DNA of 64,000 nt from CAVQRC01 sp963715045 (lineage in GTDB: Bacteria; Planctomycetota; Planctomycetia; Pirellulales; Lacipirellulaceae). Both the position numbers and the translations under genes were made by a program. Below the pieces are notes generated by a model. The model saw only the letters and a program-made list of their open reading frames with translations. It searched no databases and was not told the origin of the DNA. This document shows positions 10,205-19,819 of the stretch, piece by piece. How positions within the stretch are numbered: the stretch's first letter is position 1; each line of letters starts with the position of its first letter. Where the stretch lies: positions 3,305 through 67,304 of the forward strand of contig CAVQRC010000005.1 in assembly GCA_963715045.1 (NCBI GenBank), written 5' to 3'.

Positions 10205-11143
10205 ATGAGAAAGATCACGCAGTTGTCTGTTGTTTTCACATGTTGCCTGGCCGCCGCGTTTGCCACGTGCGAGTTGCGGGCCGATCTGATCGCGGCCGAC
10301 GGCTATGAAATCGGAGTCGATAACTACACCGTGGGTGGTCTCAACGGGCAGACAAGTGTGGCGGCCACCGGCTTCACCGGGGCCTGGTCGGTGTCGTCGG
10401 CGAACCTCGGGGCAGACACGATCACGCTTGAGAACAGCGCGGTGGACTACGAGTCGGGAGGGAAGGGCAAGTTCACTGCGAGCACGGCGTTCTCCTCATT
10501 CTTTCGCAAGGCCGAGCGGACGCTGGATACGGTCGCCGCGCCGGCCAACAACACGTTCTACATGAGCCACCTGGTGAACGCGGGTACGCTGGCGACCAAC
10601 GGGCGCGACGATGAAGGTTACGCGTTCGTCGGCTTTGGCAGTTTCGTCGACCAGGGACGTATTGAAGGCACGGCACCCAATTTGCTAGGAGCATTTGTCG
10701 GCTTCGTTGACAGTGCCACGGAACCTGCCGGTGTCGATCTCGTCCTGCGTTCGCGGACCGGGACCACCGTCCCCACCGCAGTCTCGGACCAACTGCTCGT
10801 GCCTGACGCGGAAAACACTACCTACAACGTCGTGATGGCCCTGGAGTTCAACAACCCGGGCGACACGGTCCGCTACTGGGTCAATCCATCCGACCTGAGC
10901 AGCGAGGCAGCCATGACCGCTTCGTCGACGGTGAACGGTTCGATCGCCGGATTCCAGCTCTCCGCAGTCTCGGACATGAGTCGGCTGAGCGTCGTGACCT
11001 ACGAGTTCGATCGCTCGTTCTTCTGGGACGAATCGCGATTGGCCGATTCGCTGAATGCCCTGATCGGAATCCCCGAGCCGTCGACAGGACTGATCGCCAG
11101 CCTGTTGATCTCGGTCGCGGCCGCTGTCCGGCGGCGGAGATAG
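10205..11143 (+). CDS. PEP-CTERM anchored secreted protein
   Basis: A 312-residue exported protein of unknown function. The start is preceded by GAGAGAAGATCCC, a good ribosome-binding site. Residues 1-27 are a signal peptide (TQLSVVFTCCLAAAFATCELRA). The body is a beta-rich domain resembling LamG/jelly-roll-like planctomycete PEP-CTERM proteins (GAWSVSSANLG..., FYMSHLVNAG..., FFWDESRLADS). It ends with PEPSTGLIASLLISVAAAVRRRR, a textbook PEP-CTERM tail. The next gene downstream is a frameshifted paralogue sharing the FYMSxLxNxG and FDEARLGLD-like blocks. The body has no catalytic motif that I can see. Confidence 0.85.
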   Translation: MRKITQLSVVFTCCLAAAFATCELRADLIAADGYEIGVDNYTVGGLNGQTSVAATGFTGAWSVSSANLGADTITLENSAVDYESGGKGKFTASTAFSSFFRKAERTLDTVAAPANNTFYMSHLVNAGTLATNGRDDEGYAFVGFGSFVDQGRIEGTAPNLLGAFVGFVDSATEPAGVDLVLRSRTGTTVPTAVSDQLLVPDAENTTYNVVMALEFNNPGDTVRYWVNPSDLSSEAAMTASSTVNGSIAGFQLSAVSDMSRLSVVTYEFDRSFFWDESRLADSLNALIGIPEPSTGLIASLLISVAAAVRRRR

Positions 11144-11209
11144 CCGCGGGGTCGCGACGCACGTTCTGCGGATCATGAAAGTCCTGTTAAACACGATTGG
11201 AGAATATCA

Positions 11210-12492
11210 ATGCGGTTCATTCGCTTCACGGGAGGTCTGGCGATCGCGGCTGCGATCGCGTCAGCGGAAGTACCGCCACAGGTCAATTGCTCGTCAGCGA
11301 CTCGTTTCCCGTCGATGACATGGCGATCGACCAGGAAGCAGCCAATGCGGCGGGCGATTACTTCGTTTCCGCCGAAGGAGACGCAACTGCGTTGGCCGGT
11401 CAGATGCCGCAGGGGATTCTTGGCGAGGATGACTTTTTCGGTTGGGCCGGCAATACGTCGAACTTTCTTGCCGATGCGGGCAATCGCCTGACGCACGACG
11501 CGGTCGGATACAACGACGGCAGCGGCGGAATGGCCAAGGCCGTCGGCGTGGCAAACGACACTTTCTTGACAAGGTACCGAAATCGCAACCTGCTGCCGAC
11601 CAACAGCGAGACGTTCTACATGAGCGGACTGATCAATCGGGGAAGTGGCGGGGACGCACCGAGCTTAATCCGGGCAGCTACGCCCTGATGGGATTCACCA
11701 ACGCGATTACCAACGGGACGCTGCTGGACGATCCTAACGGCCCCGACGGAAATATGTTCGGCCTGACGTGGGGTTTTGGCGGCAACGATTTTGGCGACGG
11801 ATACGATCTGGTGCTGCGGCATCGCGTCAACGACGGGATCGCGATCGGTCCGCTGAATGAAGTGCTCCTAGCCGACGCCACGGCGAATACGAATCTATCT
11901 CGTGGTTCTCAAGTTCGAACTCAATCAGAACTCGCCTGATGCGAATCGAGGGAATGATGCGGTCACCTACTGGGTCGGCGGCGATCAAACCGGATTCGAC
12001 GTTTCAAGCGAATTGACAGCCACCGCGACCGCGGAAGCGACCGGTACGCTGGCCAGCTTCGGGTTTAACACGTCGACCGATCTGACGCGGATTCTTCTTG
12101 CCCAACGGGGCTATGAAGCGCCCTCCGCGTTCTTTGACGAGGCGCGTCTGGGCCTCGATTTTGCGTCGGTCGTGCAGGGCGAGATGATCGCCATGCTGGC
12201 CGCCGACTTCGACGACAACGGAACCGTGAACGGCGATGACTTCCTGATCTGGCAGTCGAATTTCGGCACCCCGAGCGGCGCCACGAAGATGACCGGCGAT
12301 GCCAACGGTGACGAGGCGGTCAACGGCGACGATTTCCTGATCTGGCAGTCGGAATTCGGACAGTCACTGCCCGGGGAAAGCGGTGCCGTTCCCGAGCCGG
12401 GGACAGTCGGGCTGGCTGTGCCTGGCTTGCTGGCGTTCGTACTTCGTCGACGTCGACTTCGTTGTGCTGAGGGTGTGGGATCGGTAGTGTAG
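11210..12492 (+). CDS. Dockerin/PEP-CTERM paralogue of the upstream gene, three frameshifts
   Basis: The start ATG at 11210 follows TTGGAGAATATCA and opens a signal peptide (GGLAIAAAIASA). The correct reading changes frame near 11265, near 11655 and near 11893; joined, it gives a protein close to the upstream paralogue (SFPVDDMAID..., TFYMSGLINRGS..., LVVLKFELNQNS..., SAFFDEARLGLD). Unlike that paralogue it then carries two dockerin-like calcium loops (DFDDNGTVNGDDFLIWQSNF and DANGDEAVNGDDFLIWQSEF) before the PEP-CTERM tail PEPGTVGLAVPGLLAFVLRRRR. Three lesions in 1.3 kb with otherwise sound coding content point to assembly indels or a very recent pseudogene. The tail runs directly into an R1 array. 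Confidence 0.75.
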
Positions 12493-12838
12493 TCCCGACG
12501 CTCCGTAGCGGAACTTCAGCAGTACAGATCGCCGCAGCCCTTCGTAAACCGTGTCACGGAGTGCCACGACTACGTGTAGTCCCGACACTCCGTGGCGGGT
12601 TTTTGGGCGTGCAGATCGCCACGGCCATCCAAACACCGTGTCACGGAGTGCCACGACTACGTGTAGCCGCGACACTCCGTGGCGGGGTTTTGGGCGTGCA
12701 GGTCGCCGCGGCTCATCGAAACACCGTGTCACGGAGTGCCACGACTACGTGTAGCCGCGACACTCCGTGGCGGGGTTTTGGGCGTGCAGATCGCCGCGGC
12801 CATCCGAACACCGTGTCACGGAGTGCCACGACTACGCT
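12488..12838. repeat. R1 tandem array, four ~87-bp units
   Basis: GTGTCACGGAGTGCC recurs at 12551, 12638, 12726 and 12813 (periods 87-88 bp). Each unit consists of an arm CACGGAGTGCCACGACTAC, a GT spacer, and the inverted arm GTAGTCCCGACACTCCGTG (or GTAGCCGCGACACTCCGTG). It continues with GCGGGGTTTTGGGCGTGCAG and a GC-rich linker. Outer arms pair perfectly over 9 bp and inner arms over 5 bp. It lies between convergent genes (PEP-CTERM + and fasciclin -), so the hairpins could also stop transcription from both sides. Confidence 0.9.
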
Positions 12839-12862
12839 TGTTCATTAGCAGCATCGCGGCTC

Positions 12863-13531
12863 TTACCGCCCGCTTCTCGCTCTGCCGCCCACGACTTCTC
12901 GTACCGACGACTCGAGGCTGATGTTCGGCACGTCGATCGGAAGCAGTACGCGATTAATCGTGTGCACAATACCGTTTCCGGTCCGCACGTTCAGCGGCAG
13001 AAAGACCCGCGGATTACGGACATCCGGATCGTTGTCTATCAAGACAACGAAGAATGGTTTAAAGGTCGCGCCTTCGAGCAAGGTTTCGATCGGCTGGCTG
13101 AGAAAACTCAACAACACCACCCGAAACAAGGATTTGGATCCCGGCGACACGTGGTACAGCAGCACATTGGTCAGTACCGGGATCGGGTCGTCGTCTCCGA
13201 GGACGGTCAGGGCCTCGACGAGAAACAGCCAGACTTCTTCCTCGTTGTACTGGCCGACGTACCCCAGATCTCTGGCGAGACGATAAAACGCCGAATCATT
13301 AGGGGCGAACAGCGTGTAGTCCGCATTCTCGTCAGCGAGGGCGCCGGCCAGTTCAGCAGTCACGACGGCTTTCAGCAAGATGTCGTAGTCGAAAGGATTC
13401 GCGTCGAATCCTGCACCCGTTTCGAGGACGAAGTCGGTGATCGTGTCGGCGGCTTGTACTGAGTTTTCATGGGCCGCGGCGGTAACGCCAATTGCCGCGG
13501 CAAGCAGAATTCGGGTTACTGGAAGCGTCAT
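12863..13531 (-). CDS. Secreted fasciclin (FAS1) domain protein
   Basis: A 222-residue exported protein. Residues 1-28 are a signal peptide ending at SVQAA. The rest is one FAS1 domain: ILLKAVVTAELAGAL, then YTLFAPNDSAFYRLARDLG (the H1 box), TNVLLYHVSPGS, and the C-terminal GNGIVHTINRVLLPIDVPN (the H2 box). FAS1 domains mediate cell-surface or matrix adhesion. Planctomycete versions are often larger; this one is complete, with a ~35-residue linker (AALTVLGDDDPIP-like, acidic) in the middle. It is transcribed toward the R1 array, with no partner gene in the same transcription unit. Confidence 0.88.
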   Translation of the reverse strand: MTLPVTRILLAAAIGVTAAAHENSVQAADTITDFVLETGAGFDANPFDYDILLKAVVTAELAGALADENADYTLFAPNDSAFYRLARDLGYVGQYNEEEVWLFLVEALTVLGDDDPIPVLTNVLLYHVSPGSKSLFRVVLLSFLSQPIETLLEGATFKPFFVVLIDNDPDVRNPRVFLPLNVRTGNGIVHTINRVLLPIDVPNISLESSVREVVGGRARSGR

Positions 13532-13766
13532 CGGTTGATCTCCGTGAGCGATGGGGAGGATGTCCAGGGTGGATGCCGCCTGCCATGTGGCACCGCCGAA
13601 GACCCGGAATTTTCCCAGTCTAGGAGTTCAAAGCGAATCGGCCAGTTATTGGTTGAGAATTGTTGCCGAGCCAGCGAATCAGGCCGCCACTGGCCGGAGC
13701 CTCGCGAGCGGCCATTAGAATGACCGCCCGCGAGTCGTCCGCGATGCCAGCACTAAATCGTTCTTT

Positions 13767-13835
13767 TAAAACCCGTTTTCAGGCCTCCCACGGCCAAGAA
13801 ACAAGGCCGCAGAACCCGTTCTGCAACGGCTTCTA
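13767..13835. repeat. R5 repeat, copy 1
   Basis: About 70 bp: AAAACCCGTTTTCAGGCCTC, CCACGGCC, then TGCAACGGCTTCTAA. The same order of blocks is found at 47047-47120 (ACCCGGTTTCGGGCCTCTCA ... CGCAACGGCTTTTAG). It lies just downstream of the porin gene (-) and could contain its terminator. The remainder of the 13532-13848 gap shows nothing else. Confidence 0.55.
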
Positions 13836-13848
13836 ATCCTCTCGGCTG

Positions 13849-15150
13849 TCAATATGTCGCGATGGCATCGATCCCGAACGTAGTCCGATTGCCGCCCGCG
13901 TAGGCGACGTTCGGATCGGTTGTCGTCGGCGTCCAGTCGTAGCGGATTTCCGGACGCACAACCACGTTGGCGTGGGCCCGCAGATTGACTCCGCCGGTCG
14001 CTTCGTAGTAGGAGATGCCGTTACTCTTCCACCACTCTAAGCGCCCGCCGACCTTGACGCAGTCGTTGTGCGTGTAGAACAAGTATTGGTTGATCCCGAC
14101 TTGATCGTCCTGGGTCGAATCGATCAGCACCAGGTCGCTCTGGAACACGTAATTGAGTTTTTCGGTCAGCGTGGCATCGGCAACGATGCTGTGGGAGTAA
14201 CCGTCCCGCCCACGCAGCCCGAAGTTGCCCGCCGTCGCGATGTAGGTCACCGTGAGGTCTTCATTGGCCGTCAGGCTCAGGCCGCCCAGGAAGCTGCTGC
14301 CGCCGTTGAGATTGTCGAAGCCCGTATCCCACCCGGCCGTCCAGCCTCCGTAGAACGTCGCGTCTTCAAAGCCGCTGTACGTCGCCAACACACCGGTGTG
14401 GGTGAACGGTTCGGAATTGAACATCGTCAACGCGTGGCTGTAGAAGAAGTTGCCCGTAGCGGGGACCACTTCGTAGCCCACAAGCGTGAAGAAGTGACCT
14501 GCCTTCACCGACCAGTTCCCCGCGCCCACTTCGGCGTACAACTGGGGTATCGCCCACGCGTAGTAGCCGTGATCGAAACCGTTCTGATAGTCCCAGCTGC
14601 CGGGCGGATTGCCGAACGCCTGCGTCTTCTGGCCGTCGGTGCCGTACATCATGTCGACCCGGAACCCCCAGTCGCCGCCCTCTTCGGTGTCCAGGGCCTT
14701 CTCCGCGTAAATCCATCCCTGATGCAGGTTCAGCCGATCCGGCAAGTCGTTGAACGCGAGCAAGTCTCCCGGCGCGTTGGACAGCGGCGTCTGATTGCTG
14801 TGGTAGCCGGCCTGAAACCAGCCGCCGACCGCGATCGTCGGTTCGCGACACGGGTGAAGCTTGTCCCACAGTTTGTCCCACAGCACGAATGGTTCCCCAA
14901 GATCGCACCATCCTCCGCCGCCCGCGCAGCCACATTCGCCGCAATCCGCCGTCGGGCAACAATCGGCAACGGGACCGCAGTCGCTGATCGCGCAGCCGCA
15001 GGAATCGGCCGTGGAGCCACAGTCCACGCTGTAGCTGACGAGTGTTGTTTCGCCCTGACGCTCCGCGGTTTGGCCGACCTGGCCGGAACTGGTCGCGGCG
15101 GACGCCAGGAGTGCCACGCCGCACAGGGCGCTTGTCGACAACATCCTCAT
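13849..15150 (-). CDS. Outer-membrane beta-barrel porin (BBP2-like) with Cys-rich N-terminal segment
   Basis: Predicted 433-residue outer-membrane porin. I place the start at 15150, where GAGAGGGTAAAGATC precedes ATG AGG ATG, rather than at the upstream in-frame ATG at 15273. A signal peptide (STSALCGVALLASAATSSG) follows. The next ~45 residues contain ten cysteines in pairs and CxC clusters (SCGC, DCC, CGECGC), all before the barrel. From ~residue 90 there are alternating aromatic beta strands (VGGWFQAGYHSN, WIYAEKALD, YAWAIPQLYAEVGAGNWSVKAGHF) ending in an aromatic C-terminal residue (IATY), as in the planctomycete OmpL/BBP2-like porins (formerly DUF1597). The family role is passive uptake. 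The Cys-rich segment could bind metal or cross-link the protein to the envelope; that is inference. Confidence 0.82.
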   Translation of the reverse strand: MRMLSTSALCGVALLASAATSSGQVGQTAERQGETTLVSYSVDCGSTADSCGCAISDCGPVADCCPTADCGECGCAGGGGWCDLGEPFVLWDKLWDKLHPCREPTIAVGGWFQAGYHSNQTPLSNAPGDLLAFNDLPDRLNLHQGWIYAEKALDTEEGGDWGFRVDMMYGTDGQKTQAFGNPPGSWDYQNGFDHGYYAWAIPQLYAEVGAGNWSVKAGHFFTLVGYEVVPATGNFFYSHALTMFNSEPFTHTGVLATYSGFEDATFYGGWTAGWDTGFDNLNGGSSFLGGLSLTANEDLTVTYIATAGNFGLRGRDGYSHSIVADATLTEKLNYVFQSDLVLIDSTQDDQVGINQYLFYTHNDCVKVGGRLEWWKSNGISYYEATGGVNLRAHANVVVRPEIRYDWTPTTTDPNVAYAGGNRTTFGIDAIATY

Positions 15151-15430
15151 GATCTTTACCCTCTCACTGGAATCGCTTGTGTGTTCGAGCCAAACTCCGG
15201 AATCGTCGGTTCCGGCACATCCACTCCGCCAGCATTGATGAATCGGTTCGGACGGCTCAGCTCGTGACGGCATCTGACGGTTTTGCTACCTGGATCGGTT
15301 GTGCCGCGCCGCGATTTGGCAATCCCTGCGGGTTGGGAAGCGGATACCGCGCGAACGCGGATCTGAAGGTTCGAGCCGTGGCTTGCGAGACGCCCGCTGG
15401 CTGAGAAGATACGCAGACTTTTCCGGCGGC

Positions 15431-16525
15431 TCAGGAGTCGAGCGTGACGCCGCGGTAAGTGAGCTTCTTCTTGCTGGCCGCGAACCGTTGGGCCAGTTGC
15501 GGAATGTCGTCGTCGTGACCGAGCACGATCACCACGTCGCCGGCGGCGAGTCGCGTTTCGGCAGGCGGGTGCAACTGCGTGCTTCCGTCGGGATGCCGAA
15601 TGGCGACGATCAGAAAACCGTGATTGCTGCGGACCTCGATCGCGCTGAGCGGCGTGTCTACCAGGGACGACTCCGGGGCAACTTCGAGTTCGTCGAATTG
15701 CAGACCAATCTGTCCGAGCTCATCTTTGAGACTGCTCTGGTGGGCAATCTGCTCGAGCAGGTTTTCTGCCGAGGGACGAATGATGAGCTGGGCGACTCTC
15801 GCGGCCCCGATGGCGGTGGGGAGGACGACTTTGTGGGCCCCGCAGCCGAGCAGCTTTTTCTCGGTGGATGGATTCTCGCCACGAGAGATGATCAGGACCT
15901 TGGAGTTCATCTCGCGGGCCGTGATCGTGACAAACACGTTCTTGGCATCATCGGAGAGGACCGTGGCGATCGCCGTCGCGGAGTGAATTCCCGCCTGCTC
16001 GAGAATCCGTTCCTCCGTGGCGTCGCCGTTGATGACGAGGTAGCCGAGTTCCTGGGCGGTCTGTGCGCGTTGCTCAGCCGGTTCAATGACGACGAATGGC
16101 TTGTTGGCCGACTTGAGCTCGCGGGCGAGGATGGCGCCCATCCGCCCGAAGCCACAAATGATGGAGTGCTTGTGGAGTTGCTCGATCTCCCTGGTCATCT
16201 TTCTCACTCCTAATGCCCGATTGAGTTCACCATCGATCAACATCTGCATGAATCCGCCGACGGTGTAGATTACGGCTCCATATCCGGCAATGATGACGGC
16301 AATCGTGAGCGCTCGGAGACCGGGCGACTGGACTGGCTGCACCTCGCCGTAACCGACGCCGAAGATCGTGATGATCACCATGTAGATCGAATCGGTGATC
16401 TTCCATCCGGCGGAGACGTAGCCCACGACCGCGATGCAGCAAATGGCCACGAACAACACGACGCCGGTGACGACTTTGCGAAACGGAGTCGAAATCGATT
16501 GCCGGTACGGCGAGGAGTTCTCCAT
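15431..16525 (-). CDS. Ion channel with TrkA (RCK) regulatory domains
   Basis: A 364-residue inner-membrane K+ channel. Two helices (residues ~18-40 and ~72-95) flank a pore loop with filter TIFGVGYGE. The usual TVGYG is GVGYG here, still compatible with K+ selectivity. From residue ~118 a TrkA-N/RCK Rossmann domain begins (IICGFGRMGAILARELK), with NGDATEERILEQAGI typical of NAD-binding RCKs. A TrkA-C domain (VDTPLSAIEVRSN...LAAGDVVIVLGHDDDI) ends the protein. The length fits single-pore bacterial channels such as MthK/Kch relatives. It probably acts alone, with the ~280-bp gap to the porin holding no gene. Confidence 0.9.
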   Translation of the reverse strand: MENSSPYRQSISTPFRKVVTGVVLFVAICCIAVVGYVSAGWKITDSIYMVIITIFGVGYGEVQPVQSPGLRALTIAVIIAGYGAVIYTVGGFMQMLIDGELNRALGVRKMTREIEQLHKHSIICGFGRMGAILARELKSANKPFVVIEPAEQRAQTAQELGYLVINGDATEERILEQAGIHSATAIATVLSDDAKNVFVTITAREMNSKVLIISRGENPSTEKKLLGCGAHKVVLPTAIGAARVAQLIIRPSAENLLEQIAHQSSLKDELGQIGLQFDELEVAPESSLVDTPLSAIEVRSNHGFLIVAIRHPDGSTQLHPPAETRLAAGDVVIVLGHDDDIPQLAQRFAASKKKLTYRGVTLDS

Positions 16526-17391
16526 GGCCGCGATCGCTCAACCGTTACCCGCGGGAAGTGTGAGGAGCGAATTCGTGCCGGCTGGTCGCTGCTCGCTGTG
16601 AGGACCCGATCCGGGCCTGGAGAACGGGGTGGCATGCGACGAATTGAACGACCAGCGGCACACTCCTTCCCGAGCTACCTGTCGCAGATCGCCAGTTCGC
16701 CGCCACCGCCACACCCTTCGGGTCACGTGCCTGAACTCCGTTGCTTGAGGGAGACGACATTTCTCTGCTTCGAGAATCGACTCGACATGCGAAACGGGAG
16801 CAGCAATCGGCGTACCAAACAGCCCCACGGCGTTCCCCGGCGGCCGCTTCGCGACATCAAACGCCGCATTTACCGGCACTATTGTATTGCCAGGGAATCC
16901 GCACACGGCCACACGGAATCGTGGTAGTGCCTGTTTTTCGTGCAGTCGCGCAAATTGAAGGCAGCTCCTTGCGGGACTACTCGTAGGCGGGGCACTCCGT
17001 GACCCGAACCAGAACAGCGACCACCTCCCATCGCCGCCTGGAACCCGCGGCCGCCAGGATCGCCAGGCTGGCGGTGACCCAACTTCCCGTCCGTCCCGTG
17101 GTTGCAGTGCACGTAATGACAAACATCCCGGCCGTGTGACAACCTCACGGCACCGTCGGACGTGCGGCATCGCGGCACGGCGGGCACCCGAGGTGTCCCC
17201 GGCAAAGCTGAGGGCTCCAGCAAGTGGCAACCGCAGATTGCATCATGCTGTGCACGAGCCACGGGCCCGCCCAGGCCGTCCAGCTAAACGCCCGCGGTGG
17301 CTGCCGAAAATGTGTACAACAAATGAGCTCTCTCGACAGATGCCGTGACATGTCGCTAGAACAAGTAACCCTTCACGCTGAGAACTCGATC
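16526..17391. other. Intergenic between divergent genes, holds a solo R1 arm
   Basis: 866 bp between the channel (-) and the ThuA-like gene (+). At 16974-17003 there is a reverse-complement R1 arm (GTAGGCGGGGCACTCCGTGA preceded by GGGACTACTC). The open frames in this stretch are GC-rich shadows that translate the repeat, and none has a domain. Promoters for both flanking genes must lie here, but no convincing -35/-10 pair was found by eye. Confidence 0.5.
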
Positions 17392-18192
17392 ATGATGACC
17401 CGCTCAGGCCTTGTCTGCTGGATTACATTCGTTCTGGTGGGGTGGGCCCATTCCACCGAGCCAGCGGCCAAGGTCCTGTTTGTGGGCAAGGAACCGGACC
17501 ACCCGTTCGGCACGCACATGTACATGCATACGAGCGAGATGCTGTCGCGGTGCCTGAAACGGACGCCCGGTATCGAGACGGTCGTCAGCCAGGGCTGGCC
17601 CGAAGACGCCGCGGTTCTCGACGGAGTGCGAACGATCGTGGTGTACACGAGCCCCGCCGCCGAGCTGCTGCTCGATGGGCCACACGCGAAGCAGGTTCAT
17701 GCCTTGATGCAGGACGGCGTGGGGCTGGTCACGATTCATTGGGCGTCGTCGATTTACCAGGAAAACCTCGACCGACTCGGACCGCGATGGCTGAGTTACC
17801 TGGGGGGCACCTGGGTCAGCAACGTCGGACTGCACACCGGGCCGTCGCATCTGAAGCAACTCGCAGCCGGCCATCCGATCTGTCGGGGCTGGAAAGAGTA
17901 CGAGATCCACGATGAGTACTACCTCAATCCGACGATCGCGGACGCGACTCCCTTGCTGGAAGTTACCGCCGAGGACAAACCGGTCATCGTCGGCTGGGCG
18001 TACGAGCGGCCCGGTGGCGGCCGGTCGTTCGCCACGACGCTCGGCCATTTCTATCGCAACTTTCAACAACAGCCGTTTCGGCGGATGATCGTCAACGGCA
18101 TCCTCTGGACGGCCAACGTCGAGGTGCCGGAATCGGGAGCGGATGTCGACCTCAGCGTGGCAGAACTCGCGTTGCCGCCGCAAGGAAGCTGA
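17392..18192 (+). CDS. ThuA-like domain protein, exported
   Basis: A 266-residue protein if started at ATG 17392, which gives a signal peptide (SGLVCWITFVLVGWAHSTEP); the longer in-frame start at 17224 has no export signal. The fold is ThuA/class-I glutamine-amidotransferase-like: KVLFVGKEPDHPFGTHMYM at the first strand, a 'bring-forward' loop (GVGLVTIHWAS), a WLSYLGGTW motif, and the closing GGGRSFATTLGHFYRNF...NGILWTANVE that is diagnostic of planctomycete ThuA proteins. ThuA domains occur with sugar-catabolic and DUF1501-type genes; the reaction is not established. It converges on the DUF1501 gene 42 bp away. Confidence 0.87.
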   Translation: MMTRSGLVCWITFVLVGWAHSTEPAAKVLFVGKEPDHPFGTHMYMHTSEMLSRCLKRTPGIETVVSQGWPEDAAVLDGVRTIVVYTSPAAELLLDGPHAKQVHALMQDGVGLVTIHWASSIYQENLDRLGPRWLSYLGGTWVSNVGLHTGPSHLKQLAAGHPICRGWKEYEIHDEYYLNPTIADATPLLEVTAEDKPVIVGWAYERPGGGRSFATTLGHFYRNFQQQPFRRMIVNGILWTANVEVPESGADVDLSVAELALPPQGS

Positions 18193-18234
18193 CTCCACAA
18201 CGAGTGACGGGCGCAGGTCCGGCCGTCGTTTGCG

Positions 18235-19669
18235 TTACGTGACGCGGGAGAGTTCGGCGATCGGTTCGCCGTCGGCGAGAATCGGGATGGGCCGCCCGTC
18301 GAGCATGTGAAGCAGGTGATGCGGATCGATCCCCAGGTGGCGGTAGATCGTGGCCAGCACGTCGCGCGGCCCGACGCGGCGCTCGATCACTTCTTCGCCG
18401 CGGGCGTCGGTCGCTCCGATCACCTGGCCAGTCGCGATCCCGCCACCGGCGAACAGCATCGAGTTCGCCCGGGGCCAGTGATCGCGTCCGGGCTGGACGG
18501 TTCCCTTGGCACCGCTCGCCACGCCGCCGCCGCTGCTGGCCACGTAGCTGATCTTCGGGGTCCGCCCGAACTCACCCGTCACCAGGACGAGGACCCGCCG
18601 ATCAAGCCCCCGCTCGTAGATGTCTTCCACAAGCGCGGCGATGGCTTGATCGAAGAACGGCGCGCGATACTTGAGGGCATCGAATACGTGGTGATTGACG
18701 GCGTGATCGTCCCAGTTGGCGACCCGCCCGCAGAGCGGCCCGTCGAATTCGGTGGCGACGATCTCGACCCCGGCTTCGACCAGCCGGCGGGCCATCAGGC
18801 ACTGCTGCCCCCATTGGTTCCGCCCGTACCGCTCGCGAACCTCGTCAGGTTCACTGGCGAGGTCGAACGCTTTGCGGGCGGCGGGGCTCGTCAACAGGTC
18901 GAGTGCCTGCCGTTGGAACACGTCCGCCGATCGCAACAGTTCCGATTCGTCGATCACGCGGCAGAGGGCGTCGAGTCGTGTCTTCAATTCGACCCGCTGC
19001 ACAAGCCGATCCATCCCCCGCGGATCGGGCATCGCGATGGAGGGCACCTGGAAATCCGGCTGGTTGGGATCTCCCGTGACCTGAAACGCCTCGCAGGCCG
19101 ATCCCAGGTACGTCGGGCCGGCGATCTGAAAGTTGTCGTAGCGATCGACCGGATTGACGGCGACGTAATTGGGGAGCGCGGCCCGGCGGTCGGACCGCAT
19201 GTAGTTGGCAACGGTCATCCAGTCGGGGTAGACGGGCTTGAGCTTGTCGGCCGCGGTCGGATCACCGCCGAGCACCTGCAGGGAACCGGCCGGATGCCCC
19301 GGGCCGGTGTGTGCCACGGAACGTAGGATCGTGTACTTGTCGGCGATTCTGGCGAGTCGAGGCAGCAGTTCGCCGATTTGTATCCCGGCGAACATTCGTG
19401 GCGATCGTCTCGAAGGGACCGCGATACTCGGACGGTGCGTCGGGCTTGGGATCGAACGTCTCGAGGTGGCTGGCACCTCCGCGAAGCCAGACCAGAATGA
19501 TCGCGGTCCGCGGCTGAGACGAATCAATGGGAGTCTGGGCCCGCAGTCGGTACAAATCGCCGAGCGACAGGCCGGCCAGTCCGGTCAGTCCCGCTCTGAG
19601 GATCTCGCGGCGGGGGAACGTGGCTCGACGTGTTCCGGATTCACCCTCGCGAAACGGATGTTTTGACAT
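18235..19669 (-). CDS. DUF1501 (sulfatase-like) Tat-exported protein, one frameshift
   Basis: The probable start is ATG 19669 (MSKHPFREGESG). The N-terminal FPRREILRAGLTGLAGLSLG region is a Tat-type signal. The first ~90 residues (AIILVWLRGGASHLETFDPKPDAP) are separated from the rest by a one-base frame change near 19395; the reading continues GIQIGELLPRLARIADKYTILRSVAHTGPGH in another frame to the stop at 18235. The conserved features of DUF1501 are present: HxxxxSLQVLGG, NQWGQQCLMARRLVEAGVEIV, WDDH, LVTGEFGRTP and GRDHWPRA. The family has an alkaline-phosphatase/sulfatase-like fold and usually sits next to a DUF1549/DUF1553 cytochrome protein; no such partner is here. The frameshift is probably an assembly error, since the rest is intact. 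Confidence 0.85.
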
Positions 19670-19819
19670 CGTCCTGGGCCCTGGCTGTTCGATTCGCGGC
19701 ACGTCGGCTCGTTTGCGAAGACGCCGACGGAACCATGCGAACCCGAGTGCACGCGGTTGGTCATCATACACGGCGGCACGGAGGGCGGGCGAGGGCCGGT
19801 TGTTTCCGTGGCAGGGTCT

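Noticed and set aside
14068..15267. 399-codon + strand frame over the porin
   Set aside because: Mirror of the porin's third codon positions; no domain, and the minus-strand gene has a signal peptide and ribosome-binding site.
16538..17230. 230-codon minus-strand gene
   Set aside because: It translates an R1 arm (WFGSRSAPP), as seen in other shadow frames over R1 DNA, and has no domain.
17224..17391. Longer N-terminus for the ThuA-like protein
   Set aside because: The added residues are Cys/Arg-rich with no signal peptide; the start at 17392 gives a proper export signal.
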